Below are positions 1 to 11,522 of a DNA stretch of 64,000 nucleotides, piece after piece. The stretch's first letter is position 1. Each line of letters opens with the position of its first letter. The DNA is taken from assembly GCA_049724395.1 (NCBI GenBank), contig JAUGWO010000082.1, forward strand, positions 237,350-301,349. The letters are read 5' to 3'. Position numbers and translations under genes: made by a program. The notes beneath the pieces are model-generated. The model was not told where the DNA came from, made no database searches, and saw nothing but the letters and a program-made list of their open reading frames with translations. Origin of the DNA: Spongospora subterranea f. sp. subterranea. Its lineage: Eukaryota > Endomyxa: Phytomyxea > Phytomyxea > Plasmodiophorida.

Positions 1-2114
1 TCGCTCCATAATATTTCGCACATCAGCCCCGAATCTGGAGGCTGTTGATCACGGTTGATGGCGCGAATATCTGCCAGCGTCACTCCGTCTTTACTGAATA
101 GACCTCCATGAACTACCAGAACCTGGGAAAAATAAACATAGTCACTACTGCACCCGACATATAGAACTTAACAAAAAACGGTAACACTCAGATCTCCCAT
201 TCACTCAGATCTCTTATTGAATAATGTTGAAATACGAACGAAGTCGCGAAAATATGTACATTGGGTTCTTGCGGGTGACCCGTTATTAACGTAGCTAGCG
301 GTATCAGACAGAACACCTCACAAAAAAGATCATATAGGTTCGTATCATATTTGTGAAGAATCTCGCCTTGAAATCCTTAGACGAAACAAAGAATTAGCAT
401 ATGTGATGAGGATAAATCCGCTGATTTCGATCAATTGAAAGAATATAGTTTAAGAACAGCAAGAGATAGTGCAGAGAAATGATGCTAGCAGAAAGAAAGC
501 ATACCGTAGATTGAGTTCATTGTGCGAGATTCGTGGTTTCCTCTAGTCAGGGTGATGATAGAGTCATCGAATAGCTTGAGAGCGAATAAAGTGAATATGC
601 ATTCAGCCGAAAACGACCCCCGATCTACTCGATGAAGTGCCAAGTTAGTAAAAAACCACGGGAAACGTATGAATTTGAAAAAAAAAACATGGGAAATCAT
701 AGAACAGTACGCTAAAAGCAAGATAATTCTAGAAAACGACAATTACCAACGAAATCTCCATTGAATAGGTAACGATTGTTTTTCGCTGGAAGGCCGTTGA
801 TATCGAAAATGTTCATCAGGTCATAATATTGACCATGAATATCGCCGCAAACATTGATGACCTCTTCCGGTTCAACATACAGATCAACCATAGTTGGCGT
901 ACTGTACGAAAGCAAGTTATTAGTGATCAACAGCTACGAATAATCAAAGAAAAGTAACAATATTGAAAAAGCATTCCAAAAAGATGTTCATATGATTTCC
1001 ATAACAAACAGGGTTAAAACTAAACCTTCATCGCCGAAACCAGCATACTTCCTGAAGCGTTCAATCATTTCAAGCACAATTCGCGCAGCATAGCGCTTCG
1101 GGATCGTCTGCTGCGCTTTGAATCTTTGCAGCATGGCCGTAATAAATTCCATGGTGATTCCAGATTCAGGAAACTCCGGGCCTAGCAAAACAATATGTAA
1201 ATGAAACCCATTTCCAAACGTCCAAAAGCAAACAGCTCGCAGACGACTGCATTAAATCACGCCGGAAAAACACAAAAAAAAACAACGAATATATGAAATT
1301 ACCCTGATATGAAGATGGTAGTGGGATATTCCTCCAATCCATAACCTGAGAGGGGAGCTTTCCGCGTTCCGATTCAATTGCTTTGCTGAACGCAGCTTCC
1401 GTTGCCGCTTTTTTACATCTGCTCACCATGGTTAATTGCAATGATGGCGAATGGGTTTTGCAAGGCGGATGATCACTCTCGATATTTCGCCAAGGCCTGA
1501 GCGTTGTTTGGGTATATTTTGCACACCTTCTCGAAATCTTTCACTGCATTACGATATTTGCCCATGCCAATATGAGCTGCACCTCGTCGATAATATCTGT
1601 ATCAATACAAGCAGGAGTCAGCAATTGACCCACCGAGATAGAAGGAAACAATTTGTTGAACGTAGAACGGATGAATCACGATGACCTCGCAATAGAATGT
1701 AGACATATACAATGAAAACTACTTACGCCTTTATGAATCGTGGGTCTAGCTGAAGTGCCTTGGTCGAGTCGGCAACTGCCAAGCCGAAATTCTCCAGGCG
1801 AATATGGCAAAAAGCACGATTTGAGTAATAAATAGGTGATGAAGTATTGGCTTCTATTGCATTAGAATAACTGACTAATGCGGCGCTATATCTGTGGTCT
1901 AACCAATAGCTCAGCGAACCGCCAGAGCAGCGCACGACCTGTTTCTACCGCGGAATTCCTCATTGCCCTGGTCTTTATACATTTCAGCGAGCTGGTTGGC
2001 GTCATGGTCGACACTGCTCACGGCCCCTTCTGGGAGCTCGGACGCTCCCTTGGAGTTACTATTGTCGGAGCGGTTCGTCTCGGCATCGTCCATCTCGACT
2101 TCTGGACGAGACAT
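1..2114 (-). CDS. PPP5C: Serine/threonine protein phosphatase 5 (PP5), 3' end beyond window
   Basis: PP5 is a PPP-family phosphatase held inactive by its own N-terminal TPR domain and often bound to Hsp90. The start is the ATG at 2112-2114, followed by an acidic leader and then TPR 1 ([13 protein letters not shown]). TPR 2 and 3 lie in the exons around 1910-1725 and 1660-1450. A PP5-specific linker is in the exon around 1180-1020 ([25 protein letters not shown]). The catalytic part shows GDIHGQ near 850, GDFV/DRGS split by an intron (near 755 and 625), RGNHES near 520, an exon near 280-378 ([13 protein letters not shown]) and VLVVHGG near 110. All joins tried use GT-AG. The gene runs off the left edge before the C-terminal third of the catalytic domain. 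The family call is firm; exact exon ends are my inference. Confidence 0.93.
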
Positions 2115-2264
2115 TTCTGATACTAAAACTCCTTAGGCGGCCTTCCATCCCTGAACTGTGCCACCTATTTATAGTCTTCACTGTACACTTCTCGGACTCT
2201 GTATCTATGGTTGGCCCGCACAATCATGTGACTCTGGTTAGGGGTGGGCACAAGTCGGTCAATG

Positions 2265-2342
2265 GTTAACCGGTCCCAAAAAAACACCGGACCGGTTAAC
2301 CAGTTAATTAACCGGTTAACCAACCAGTTAACCGGTTAATTT
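2265..2342. repeat. Left subterminal palindrome cluster of the hAT element
   Basis: Several overlapping copies of the palindrome CCGGTTAACCGG and its partial forms (GGTTAACC) are packed into the first 100 bp inside the left end. hAT transposases bind short subterminal motifs, so these are the likely transposase binding sites; that role is inferred. Confidence 0.75.
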
Positions 2343-2376
2343 AAAATTTAACGACAAACTCCATAAATATATTTAT

Positions 2377-4305
2377 TTAATCAAACTTGCCGATCAAACG
2401 GTTCCACGACCGTAATTTCATCATCACCGTTATGTTCTCGTCAGATAACATTGTGCGATCGGCACTAACAAAATCACCAGAATCAGAGAAGGCTGATTCC
2501 GAAGCGACAGACGACCCCATTATCATCAGAGTATCACGAGCCAGAAGGCTTAGCTTCGGGAAGCGCCCAGTCTGCTGCTTCCACCACGCGACTGGACATT
2601 TACACGACTTATCGGCCTTCAAAGTCATGAAGCAGAAGTCTTCCACTTCATCCGTGACAACGTCCTGCTGTGGGTCCGACAGGGAAGCAAACAGATTGAA
2701 TGCTGTTGAGTCCATGTCCTCCTGCTGAACAGGCAAATAACCATAATCAGTAGCTAAGATTTCTCGGATTAATCGCTTCGTTTCCTCAGACGCATCAGAG
2801 CTGCTTCGTCTTGGATCCAAGAACAAAGCGATGGTAGCCGTGTTGTTGTTCAGGTTCCCGGAATACTTCTCAAGCTTGTATAGCATCGCCTCTGCCGCAG
2901 CTTTAACTTTGGGGGTTGTGAACCCTGTAGTTGTAGTGCCTGAAATGGTAGACTCACATAGGCTTTTTAGATGCGAGTAGATCAATGGCTGCATGGCAAG
3001 CGTGACGAAATTTTGACCACTTGCAGCCTTTGTGCACTGATACGCCGAAGACAGGAAATCTTTGCAGGATTTGAGAATGCGCCAATCCATGTCTGACAAT
3101 TTCAACGGCCCAAGCTTGTCCAGGAACTCCTCTTGATTGCAGATAGCCTCCAAAATGTCTTTATTCTTGAAGGAATCTTCAACCATCAAGAACATAGAGT
3201 TCCATCTAGTTTCGACATCTAGATTCGGCACAACTTGCTTTGTTGCCCGACCAAGCACTACACTGAGATCAGCATATTTTTGACGGATCATCCCTGAACC
3301 TCGAACCATCTTCAGCAAATCTCGGAGCAATGAAACCTCACGTTTGATTAGCGCAGTCGCGTCAACAACAGCTCGGTTTATCACATGGCAAACACAGCGC
3401 ATATGAAAGTCGATTGTACTGCAGAAATTTAACGCCAACTCACGCTGGAGATAGGAGTGAACAAGTTTGATGGCTGGAACCATCTCGCCACCACTATCCG
3501 ACGTGATCGCGCGAACTTTTGTATGGATATTAAATTCCTTCAAAATCGTGATTATCAAGTCACTTGTGGTATGCTGGTTATGAGGACGAGGAAAATATTT
3601 AAATTCCAATACAGCATTTTTCAAGCACCATCTTTCGTCTATCCAGTGCATTGTGATAACCAAATACCCCTTCATGACTCTTGAAGACCATCCATCTAAC
3701 GTGAGTGCTACTTGGCCAGGAATGCGCTCGATATGTAACAAAAAGCTTTGCAGGGCTTCTGCATATTCGTCATGCAAGGACCTCACGAAAGTACGACGGC
3801 TAGGCAAGATAAATCTGCGGTTCATTTTGCTGCAGAAGATTGCAAACGACTTGGACTCAACCAAACGGAAGGGTTGCTTGTTATCAACAACAAACTCCAC
3901 CAAAGATTTCAGCAGTTCCGCCTTCTTTTCATCATCCATCGCCAGAGGATCCACCACATTACCAGTTACATCCAGAGTACTCTGGTTGGGATCTCCTGTT
4001 TTGCCATCTTGCTTGAGTTTGTGGGCGACCTCAAGATGACGTTTAAACGAGCTATTTCCGGTTCTGATAGAATAGATCTTTCGCTTTTTGCTGGAACACT
4101 GAGAGCAGATGATGCCAGTATCGCGTTTTTCAAAATAATTCCAAATCCAAGAAGAGTTGGCAGATAATTTGCGCTTACGACCACAGTTGGTAACCTTTGA
4201 AGTTACTGTTTGCGATGGAACAGTAATAGCACCATCAGTGGGCAAAGTCTCCAAATCTGAATTGGAAGAACAGCTACTACGATCGAGGGAATAGGAATCA
4301 CTCAT
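2377..4305 (-). CDS. hAT transposase (BED finger + hATC dimerisation domain), 642 aa
   Basis: This is a cut-and-paste transposase of the RNase-H fold. A BED zinc finger lies at residues 51-95 with C67, C70, H90 and H95 as ligands. The first two acidic catalytic positions fit D204 (TLDGWSS) and D270 (AITSDSGGE). The family C-x2-H motif is C304/H307. The last ~75 residues form the hATC dimerisation region (CPVAWWKQQ, SSVASESAF), with E603 as the likely third catalytic residue. The frame is open from ATG to stop without introns, and length and motif order are normal for autonomous hAT elements. The position inside perfect terminal repeats confirms that it belongs to the element. Activity is inferred from intactness only. 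Confidence 0.95.
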   Translation of the reverse strand: MSDSYSLDRSSCSSNSDLETLPTDGAITVPSQTVTSKVTNCGRKRKLSANSSWIWNYFEKRDTGIICSQCSSKKRKIYSIRTGNSSFKRHLEVAHKLKQDGKTGDPNQSTLDVTGNVVDPLAMDDEKKAELLKSLVEFVVDNKQPFRLVESKSFAIFCSKMNRRFILPSRRTFVRSLHDEYAEALQSFLLHIERIPGQVALTLDGWSSRVMKGYLVITMHWIDERWCLKNAVLEFKYFPRPHNQHTTSDLIITILKEFNIHTKVRAITSDSGGEMVPAIKLVHSYLQRELALNFCSTIDFHMRCVCHVINRAVVDATALIKREVSLLRDLLKMVRGSGMIRQKYADLSVVLGRATKQVVPNLDVETRWNSMFLMVEDSFKNKDILEAICNQEEFLDKLGPLKLSDMDWRILKSCKDFLSSAYQCTKAASGQNFVTLAMQPLIYSHLKSLCESTISGTTTTGFTTPKVKAAAEAMLYKLEKYSGNLNNNTATIALFLDPRRSSSDASEETKRLIREILATDYGYLPVQQEDMDSTAFNLFASLSDPQQDVVTDEVEDFCFMTLKADKSCKCPVAWWKQQTGRFPKLSLLARDTLMIMGSSVASESAFSDSGDFVSADRTMLSDENITVMMKLRSWNRLIGKFD

Positions 4306-4500
4306 TATTGAAGCAAGGCAGTTGAAAGATATACAGTAGACAAAATTAATTGAAAAATGGTGTGTATTGACTAGTGATTGCCGATTGCTAATTGCGAGGT
4401 CAGAAAAATGCCGTACGAAAGTTTTAACAATATTAGGGGTGACCTACATAGTCTGAATAAGGCGTTGGGTTCAGAAAATCCAACTTCTATTTTTGCAAGA

Positions 4501-4582
4501 TTTGACCGGTTAACCGGGCGGTTAACCGGTTACAAAAAAAGCGTTAACCGGTTAACCGGGACCGTAGGTTAACCGGTTAACT
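4501..4582. repeat. Right subterminal palindrome cluster of the hAT element
   Basis: Five or more copies of GGTTAACCGG lie just inside the right end, mirroring the left cluster. The symmetry supports a transposase-binding role over chance simple repeat. Confidence 0.75.
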
Positions 4583-4621
4583 CCGGACTTTAACCGAAAT
4601 GTGCCCACCCCTAACTCTGGT

Positions 4622-6320
4622 CACGGTTGCAGCACGCAGAAACGTTTTTCGCCTGAAGCAATTTTGACACAGACAAAATTGGCTGAGGATCCTCTGCCAG
4701 ATGTACGTCAATTACTGATGAATAATTAGAGTATTTATATTCATAAAACGTTGCTCGTAATTTGACAATTCGCTGTATACAGTACGTACATTATTAGCCG
4801 CGTTTACCGCAGCCTCCAGAAAAAAAAATAAATTTGATTACACATCCACAATGTTACAACTGCTTTGCCTTGTTCGCCTATTTGGCCATTTTGCGTCTGG
4901 CAAAAAAAGTTTTCTGGTGAACAGACCAGTTGGACTGGGTTTCGAACTCTCTTGGCCAAGTTTTGAGCATTTGAGAATTGGTTGCGGCGATGACCAAACC
5001 TGGCACACGTCGATGTGAGCGGAATTGTACTGCGCCTGCTTTCCAGGTAATTGCGGACTGATTGTTGATCGATGTAGCTCTGTGGCGATACCATCGCAGA
5101 AGAATGGTCGCGTTAATGTATAGAGTGCTTGCCCAATATCTCTTGTCGAAAAGTCGATAAGGAATGTGTAGAACACCCGAAGCCAATGGAAGATCATCTC
5201 AACACATACACTGAAAATGTGATGACAAGATGATTTGACTTGACACATTTGGACTTGATTTCCGTTTGTCTGGAGAGATTCTGGAATAGTCAAAAAGGCA
5301 ACAGCTTTTCATCATGTGGAACTTCGTGTTGTCGAGTACCGCATCGTGATAGTGATTAACTCCCGAGGATGACTTAGCCGATGCCGTTGTGTCATGTCGC
5401 CGTTGAGGACCATTTCATCAGACGTAGGAAGTTGGGGTGACACTCGCTGCTCAAATTTTCATCTTCAGAAATACGACGAAGCGAATGGGCATTTAACAAT
5501 GGCTCGGTGTCCACCGAACATGCACGCATGGAGATCTGCTCGCATCAGACTGTTAATACGTTAGCTAATGCTTGCTTCATAATTCCAAACATTCTCGACG
5601 CACACATTCGCTAAATCCTCACGAATAAGGATCATTCTTACCCGGGCCGGTCCGCATCGGTTAATCTAAAAAACCGACAAAGAGTAGAAACGCTACCTGA
5701 TCCTATTCTTCCCATGATCCTCAAAATTATCCATGGACAACTCAAGCCAATACCCGAGGTAGCAATGTTTCTTTTTTCGTAGGAATTAAATGTTTCAATG
5801 CATCCTTTGGATATATTCGAGAGTGAGAAGATGGCTAATATATTGTTATTCTTCAAAATGTCGGTTCTCTTCAATATTCAGCTGTTTAAGCTATCTGGAT
5901 GCGGGCTAAATTATCAAGCCGATCAATGAGCCTGCTCGGCTGCATGCAATGTGTAAAACGGCGGTTTAGGTTTGCTACAGGTGAACCTCGATATCATGTG
6001 ATTTATGGCTTGGACACTATCAACATATCACTCCTTTTTATATTTTGCTCTGAGTTCATCAGCAAACAATTTCGTGGTATGTTTGATGTCGTGACTCGTG
6101 AAATCAGAAATCAGTCTCTGACCGACTATCTAACTCTGGCGGCGTTATTGATCCAACCACGATCATCATGCATCAGACTTCATCGTCATTACCATGTTTG
6201 AAAAATCCCACCGGTGGTTGCCCCCGAAATATCTAATCCGGTTTTGAAAATCTTGGTGCTTCCTCATGTTAGGCAGCACGCGCGCGAACTGCCTCGTCTT
6301 TTTACAAGAAATATCCAACG
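4622..6320. other. Gap with no recognised gene
   Basis: About 1.7 kb between the hAT insertion and the protease gene. Short minus-strand open frames exist at 4838-5293, 5397-5530 and 5638-5874. None matches a family I know, and no convincing exon chain could be built. The right part must contain the promoter of the protease gene. Confidence 0.4.
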
Positions 6321-9300
6321 ATGCCCTTATTTTCCGGTTTACAATTGGTTTTTGTTATTATTTTGTGCGTATTTCTGGAGGTTGATGGGAACCTTGGAGC
6401 CGCAATTGCCAATTTGCAATCACAGCCCAGATTATTACGAAGCCCTGGGGCAAGGCGTCTGCTATCATCGGATGATGACGTATGCACCGAGAGCAAATGC
6501 GTTTGGAACATTGAGTCTCCTCAGCCCACGACGATCGACGCATTGGCCTTTTGCATCTATCCGGCTAAGGTACGTTTCTCAGGAACAAAACACTGGCTCC
6601 CGTGGATTAACGATATTCGTGTAGATCCGAAACTTTATCGGATCGTTGTCATGGGACGCGATCGCCGACCTTCATGATATGACTTTAGCGATGAACCGCT
6701 GTCCAGAACTGCTGATATGGATGCCACACCCTAATTCGAAAAACGGTCTCGCCAGTGATGACGATTTCTACGACTCTATGACGGCGGTTTTCGACGCGGA
6801 CGGTAACGTGAGGAGTGATGGGCGACCCCCTTCATGTATCATAATCACACATGATTCGTCATGCTCAAAAAGAACATTCGACAATTGGAAGACGATTCTT
6901 GTGAACGCTGGTGTTGAGACACGGGGATTGATATGGTCTAGTGCTGTCGGGAACAAGGTTCGGGTCTGCGTCAGCGACGCCGTTGCGGTTCAAGATCGGC
7001 GCAACGCTGTGTCGACGCTTGTAAAAGAGAAATGTGTGCTCTGGATCGGCCGAGAGTATTCCCCGGGGATATTGAATCACCAGGCTGCCGGATTGACGCA
7101 ATCAAGTGCTCGGGCGATGTTTGGCCTACAGGCGATTGAATCCAGGCCAATATGGGAAAAAGGAATCCGCGGTCAAGGACAAACCGTCATTGTTGCAGAC
7201 TCCGGCTGTGACATCGACTCGTGTTTATTCAGTGAGGCAAATGGCAGCGAAATGAGCGATGGAATTTATTATCGGAATCGCTCTAAAGTCGTCATGTTCA
7301 TCAAGGACAACGCTAATGGCGTGATGGGCGATAATGATGAGTCCGGCCATGGTACCCACGTCGTGAGTTTGATTCTAGTTAGGAAGAATCATTTTTCTGA
7401 GCCTTTTGTTTCTTCAGGCTGGAACTGTCGCTGGAAGTTCCAAAACTGCTCCTTCGACATTGAATGCATATGAAGGAATGGCGCCAGATGCCCAACTAAT
7501 AATATACGAGTTGTTTTTCAAGGTAATCACAGGTTTATATCGTTGTGCTTCAAATTGATAGTGCGCGTGTTTGCAGGAAGGAATGGACGTCAACAAATTT
7601 ACCAATACAATTGCTAGTGCCAGCAATTTGGTCAAAGAGCATGAAGGAACACAGAAAGCTGGAATATCTTGCAATTCCTGGGGAAGCAACGCAGACTCTA
7701 GGTTGGTATTTTCCCCTCTTCAGACTAATGTTGAAAGTTTGTTAGCTATAGTTCATACTTTTCGTCCACAATCGACAATGCTGCATATCTAAATCCTTAT
7801 CATCTTTTCGTATTCGCAGCTGGGAATTCTGGTTCAAATGGAATGATGTCTCTCACAACCCAAGCATGTAAGTCTCAAAACAACTGTATTCAAACTTGCT
7901 GAAATTCTTCCAGCTGCAAAAAACGTTATCGCTGTTGGCGCGGCAACATCGACAAGCTCGTATTATTCGTCAGGTGAAACAAGTTTGCATATTTTCAAAT
8001 CACCGTTAATCAAACGAGAAGGCAGACGCTCCACAAAACCGTCCGGATTTGGTATCTAGTTTTTCTTCTCGCGGACCCTCTGGAGGATATAATGCTCAAG
8101 ACCGATCACGTAACTTTTTCGTTGGTGTACTGCTTTAACTTGCTTACATGGGTAACAGATATGCAGCGAATAAAGCCGGTACAAATCAGAGTTTTGTTCA
8201 TATAGAACTAGCTCACGTCCTCTAGGAAGTGTTGGCTCCTGGCGAATTGATACATTCTGCAACAAGCGATCAGAATCTTGCTACTCATCAGTGCCCTGCA
8301 GTGCAAGATTTAGTAGTCAAGTCTGGGACTTCGATGGCAGCTCCTGTAATTGCTGGGTCTGCTGCGCTAATTCGGCAGTACTTTATGGATGTATAACGAC
8401 AAATATTTCATTTACTTCTACATTTGAAATAATTTCACTCAGGGCTGGTATCCTAGTGGGGTGAGAAACACGACGTGCAGGTTTACACCAACTTCTGCGC
8501 TCCTCAAAGCAATGTTGGTCAACAGCGGGCGCCCTTTATTGGGTGCTGTCACTGCAAATAGTAAGATAACCAGATTGATTTTTTCCCAACAGTGCTAATG
8601 AATTTAGGACAAGATAGGAGCGACAGGATCTCAACAATTCCATCATTTACTCAAGGGTTTGGGCACGTTGCTTTGGATCAAGTGTTAACGTTCCAAAAAA
8701 ACGAATTGTATATTGATGACACATCCACCCTTTTTCATGGGGAACACAAGTCCTATTGTTTCCAACGTGAAGATGCATCTGTCGCGATGAAAGTTACTTT
8801 AGGTTGGTTCTCATGTCTTTCAACAGGTCAAATACTTCTCAAAAAAATTCAGTCTGGACGGATCCCGCTCCTGTAGCTGGTGTAGGCAACGTTCTCGTCA
8901 ACAATCTGGATTTGACGGTAGTCGAAGTCTCATCCATAAAAGACATTAGTCTCGGAGAATTTCGAATGATTAAGGGAAACAGTGAAATAGATGGCGAGCT
9001 TCAGGACCACTGGGATGTTTATAACAACGTTGAACAAGTATAATAATCAAACTTTTATCTTACAGTACTCCGCTAATCACGAGTATTTATGCCAAAGGTC
9101 TCCATTCCTAGTGAAACTTCGAAGCAGCCACGGTGGGCAGTTTTTGTGCACGCAACTCAAATTCCACAAAACAGCAAGCAGCCATTTTCGCTTGTCGTGA
9201 CTGGAGGAATATTTACAATAGTCGAAAACCGGTTATGCCAAATCGACGATAACGTTGATGCTGTAATGGTTACGCCCAAAGCTGTGTATCCCGTACTCGC

Positions 9301-11322
9301 TCAGCCGGAAACAATACTGCTCAACGATATCGGCGATGGACTATGCCGAAATTCCACATTCGGCTCAATGTCCCATGGAGTTCCGGTTTTTTTCACAATT
9401 AATTACGTGAATACCATGAACAAATCAACAAACAGCAAGGTACTGCAAAAAAAACATCATCGTCCCATATAATGACGACTATGCGGGTATCAGGCGACCT
9501 CTGTTTTGGTATCGATTTCCAGGATGCCCGACGAAGTATGATTATATATCCAGCTCAGTTCGGCGGTACTGATGATATTTATAGGATGATGTGTCCACGA
9601 ACCTAGAGACCTGTTTATTTCAAACGACTTATCCACGATTGTCAAGCAACCTGTTGACAAAGATGTCACACCGGACTGTGTTTCATGCAATCTTGCGAGG
9701 AGTGCTGTGTTGGTCCCTTTATCAGGCGGAAACCAAACGCTTTATATCGGGGTATTTTTGATAAAGGGAAGACCTGACCCAAAGTTCAATGTTGACGTTC
9801 AAGTCATTTATGATCCCCAATCTTTCATTAACGCAACTTTATCAGAGAATATAAACACCTTAATGATCCAGGTAGAAGAAAGACCGGCTTCGCTTTCTAA
9901 CTTGACTCCCAACATTTTCTGTTCTAATAGGACCAAAGACCTGTAGTCATCCGACTTGAAGCATGCCATGTAAAATTGTCAGGTGATCGTTCCATTCAGT
10001 TATCATTGATCCATAATGTTTTATTGGACCATGGCAACGTTGACCTTGGAGTGTTCGTGCGCGACATGTCGCTTAACATGACTGATGCCATTCCATGGCA
10101 ATGGCGGAACACAAGCCAGGGCTGTGGATATCCGGGATGCTCCATAGTCGACCAAGGATTAGTCGCGCCCATAAAAGTCAAAAATCAATCCAGTTGCTTG
10201 TTCGAGATCCAGATCATGTCATTGAATCCTAATGCTCCTCATGCACTGCCTCCATCCGCTTTCCGTTTAGAAACAAAGCTTTTACCTGAAGCCTTTGCTG
10301 ATATTGGGTCGGACGATGAATGGCTACCACCCGTATTGAACGACGCCGATCCACGCTGCCCGCCGATTCCTATGCTAGATACAAAATGCTCAATATCAGC
10401 AATCCCGATAGTCCAAGGGCCGGCTGTCTTGGATTCTGCTTTGACAAACATTTCCATACTCGATCAAGGAACAATGAGTATTTCTGCGGCATTCACGTAC
10501 TCAGGATTGATTTTCATTGGCAATGAACGCGAGAAGTCTCCTGTTAACATTTTCACAAGAGTTATTACCGAGGTCAACGTTGAACAAGCCGGGTTTCCGA
10601 GTTTGTGGATATTGCCAAATGGGCAACTTCGTGTCGATTTATCCGTTCTCAATGGCGAAACTTGGAGGTACCACAGGTACGCTGCATCGACAAATGCTGT
10701 TTTTGCAGATTTTCATTTCAGTTTTGGCAGATGTGAAAGTGATGTAGCTATGCCTTTGTCAAACTGGACTCCTTTCTCGGTAACTATAAGTGCAGCAGTT
10801 GGTGGTGTCACGATTTGGATGGGAGACCATCTAACTGGACAGGGATCGTCTGTTACGTGCGGAGTAGGCGACTCTGAGAAAATCGTCGCGCCGATCATGA
10901 ACCGTGGTATATCCCTTGCACATAACCAGAATCAGAAGACAGCATTTTGCCTAGCGAAATTGAGATTTTACAGTATGACGCTGAACCCTTCACAATCGGC
11001 TAGCTGCACGCAACTGTTACGGGCTACTGGAGGGGACATTGGCGCTATGAAGACGTTCGGTCCGTTGCTCGATAATGTTTCGGATGGAAACCGGAAAATA
11101 GTACTGGTTGCCGTCGCTATTTTGGTCATTTTGATAGTTATCTTGAGTTTCGTTCGTCTTCTGAACATAACGCATTCGGCACGTGAAACGAAAAGATCAG
11201 CAATCAAGCAACCGAGCAGCAATATGCAAACAGACCATAAGATATCAGCTGAAGAACAACCGCTACAATCGCAAAGTATAATTACAATCTTGATGGATTC
11301 AGATATTCCTTCACGATTATGA
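6321..11322 (+). CDS. Membrane-anchored subtilisin-like serine protease (S8A, Kp43/Tag-like)
   Basis: A type I membrane protease is predicted. Residues 1-23 form a signal peptide (LVFVIILCVFL). Intron 1 is placed at 6570-6624 because it joins the two reading frames in phase. The catalytic triad follows S8 order: Asp in TVIVADSGCD near 7190, His in SGHGTHV near 7350, the oxyanion AAGNSGS near 7820, and Ser in SGTSMAAPV near 8325. The insertion NAYEGMAPDAQLIIYEL after the His motif is typical of the Kp43-like and Dictyostelium Tag-like branch. Many short introns split the middle. A long extracellular region with many Asn glycosylation sites follows, then one transmembrane helix (VLVAVAILVILIVILSFV near 11105) and a ~60-aa cytoplasmic tail. 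It is convergent with urate oxidase. Substrate is unknown. Confidence 0.88.
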
Positions 11323-11522
11323 TATTATTTTCTAAGAAGAAGTCTCTGCTAGATAAGTCGCAGAAAGCAATATAAAAGCCCATCGCCGCAAAAGGACGTA
11401 AGCATGGGTTACTGTTAAAGCATTTTTATAAAGATGCAACAAACTATATACTCGAAGTGCATGGCCTATGACACAAAAACGTAATCGAGAACGTACAACT
11501 TCAGAAATTTCAAGTTTGCACT

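Larger units (their letters stand above)
2239..4613 (-). mobile_element. Complete hAT DNA transposon with 8-bp target duplication
   Basis: The ends are perfect 14-bp terminal inverted repeats, TAGGGGTGGGCACA at 2239-2252 and its reverse complement at 4600-4613. They are flanked by an exact 8-bp duplication, ACTCTGGT, at 2231-2238 and 4614-4621. Eight-base duplications are the hAT hallmark. The element is 2,375 bp and holds one uninterrupted transposase gene read on the minus strand. It lies about 120 bp upstream of the PP5 start codon, inside what should be that gene's promoter region. Perfect ends, perfect duplication and an open transposase all point to a recent insertion. Confidence 0.95.

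Noticed and set aside
3457-4167. Plus-strand frames of up to 139 codons inside the hAT element
   Set aside because: They are antisense shadows of the well-supported minus-strand transposase.
4901-4960. Possible tRNA B-box like word (GGGTTTCGAACTC)
   Set aside because: No cloverleaf could be built around it and no matching A box or acceptor stem was seen.
10320-10747. Extra plus- and minus-strand frames inside the protease C-terminal exon
   Set aside because: They overlap a 448-codon exon in frame with a clear transmembrane segment; no independent support.
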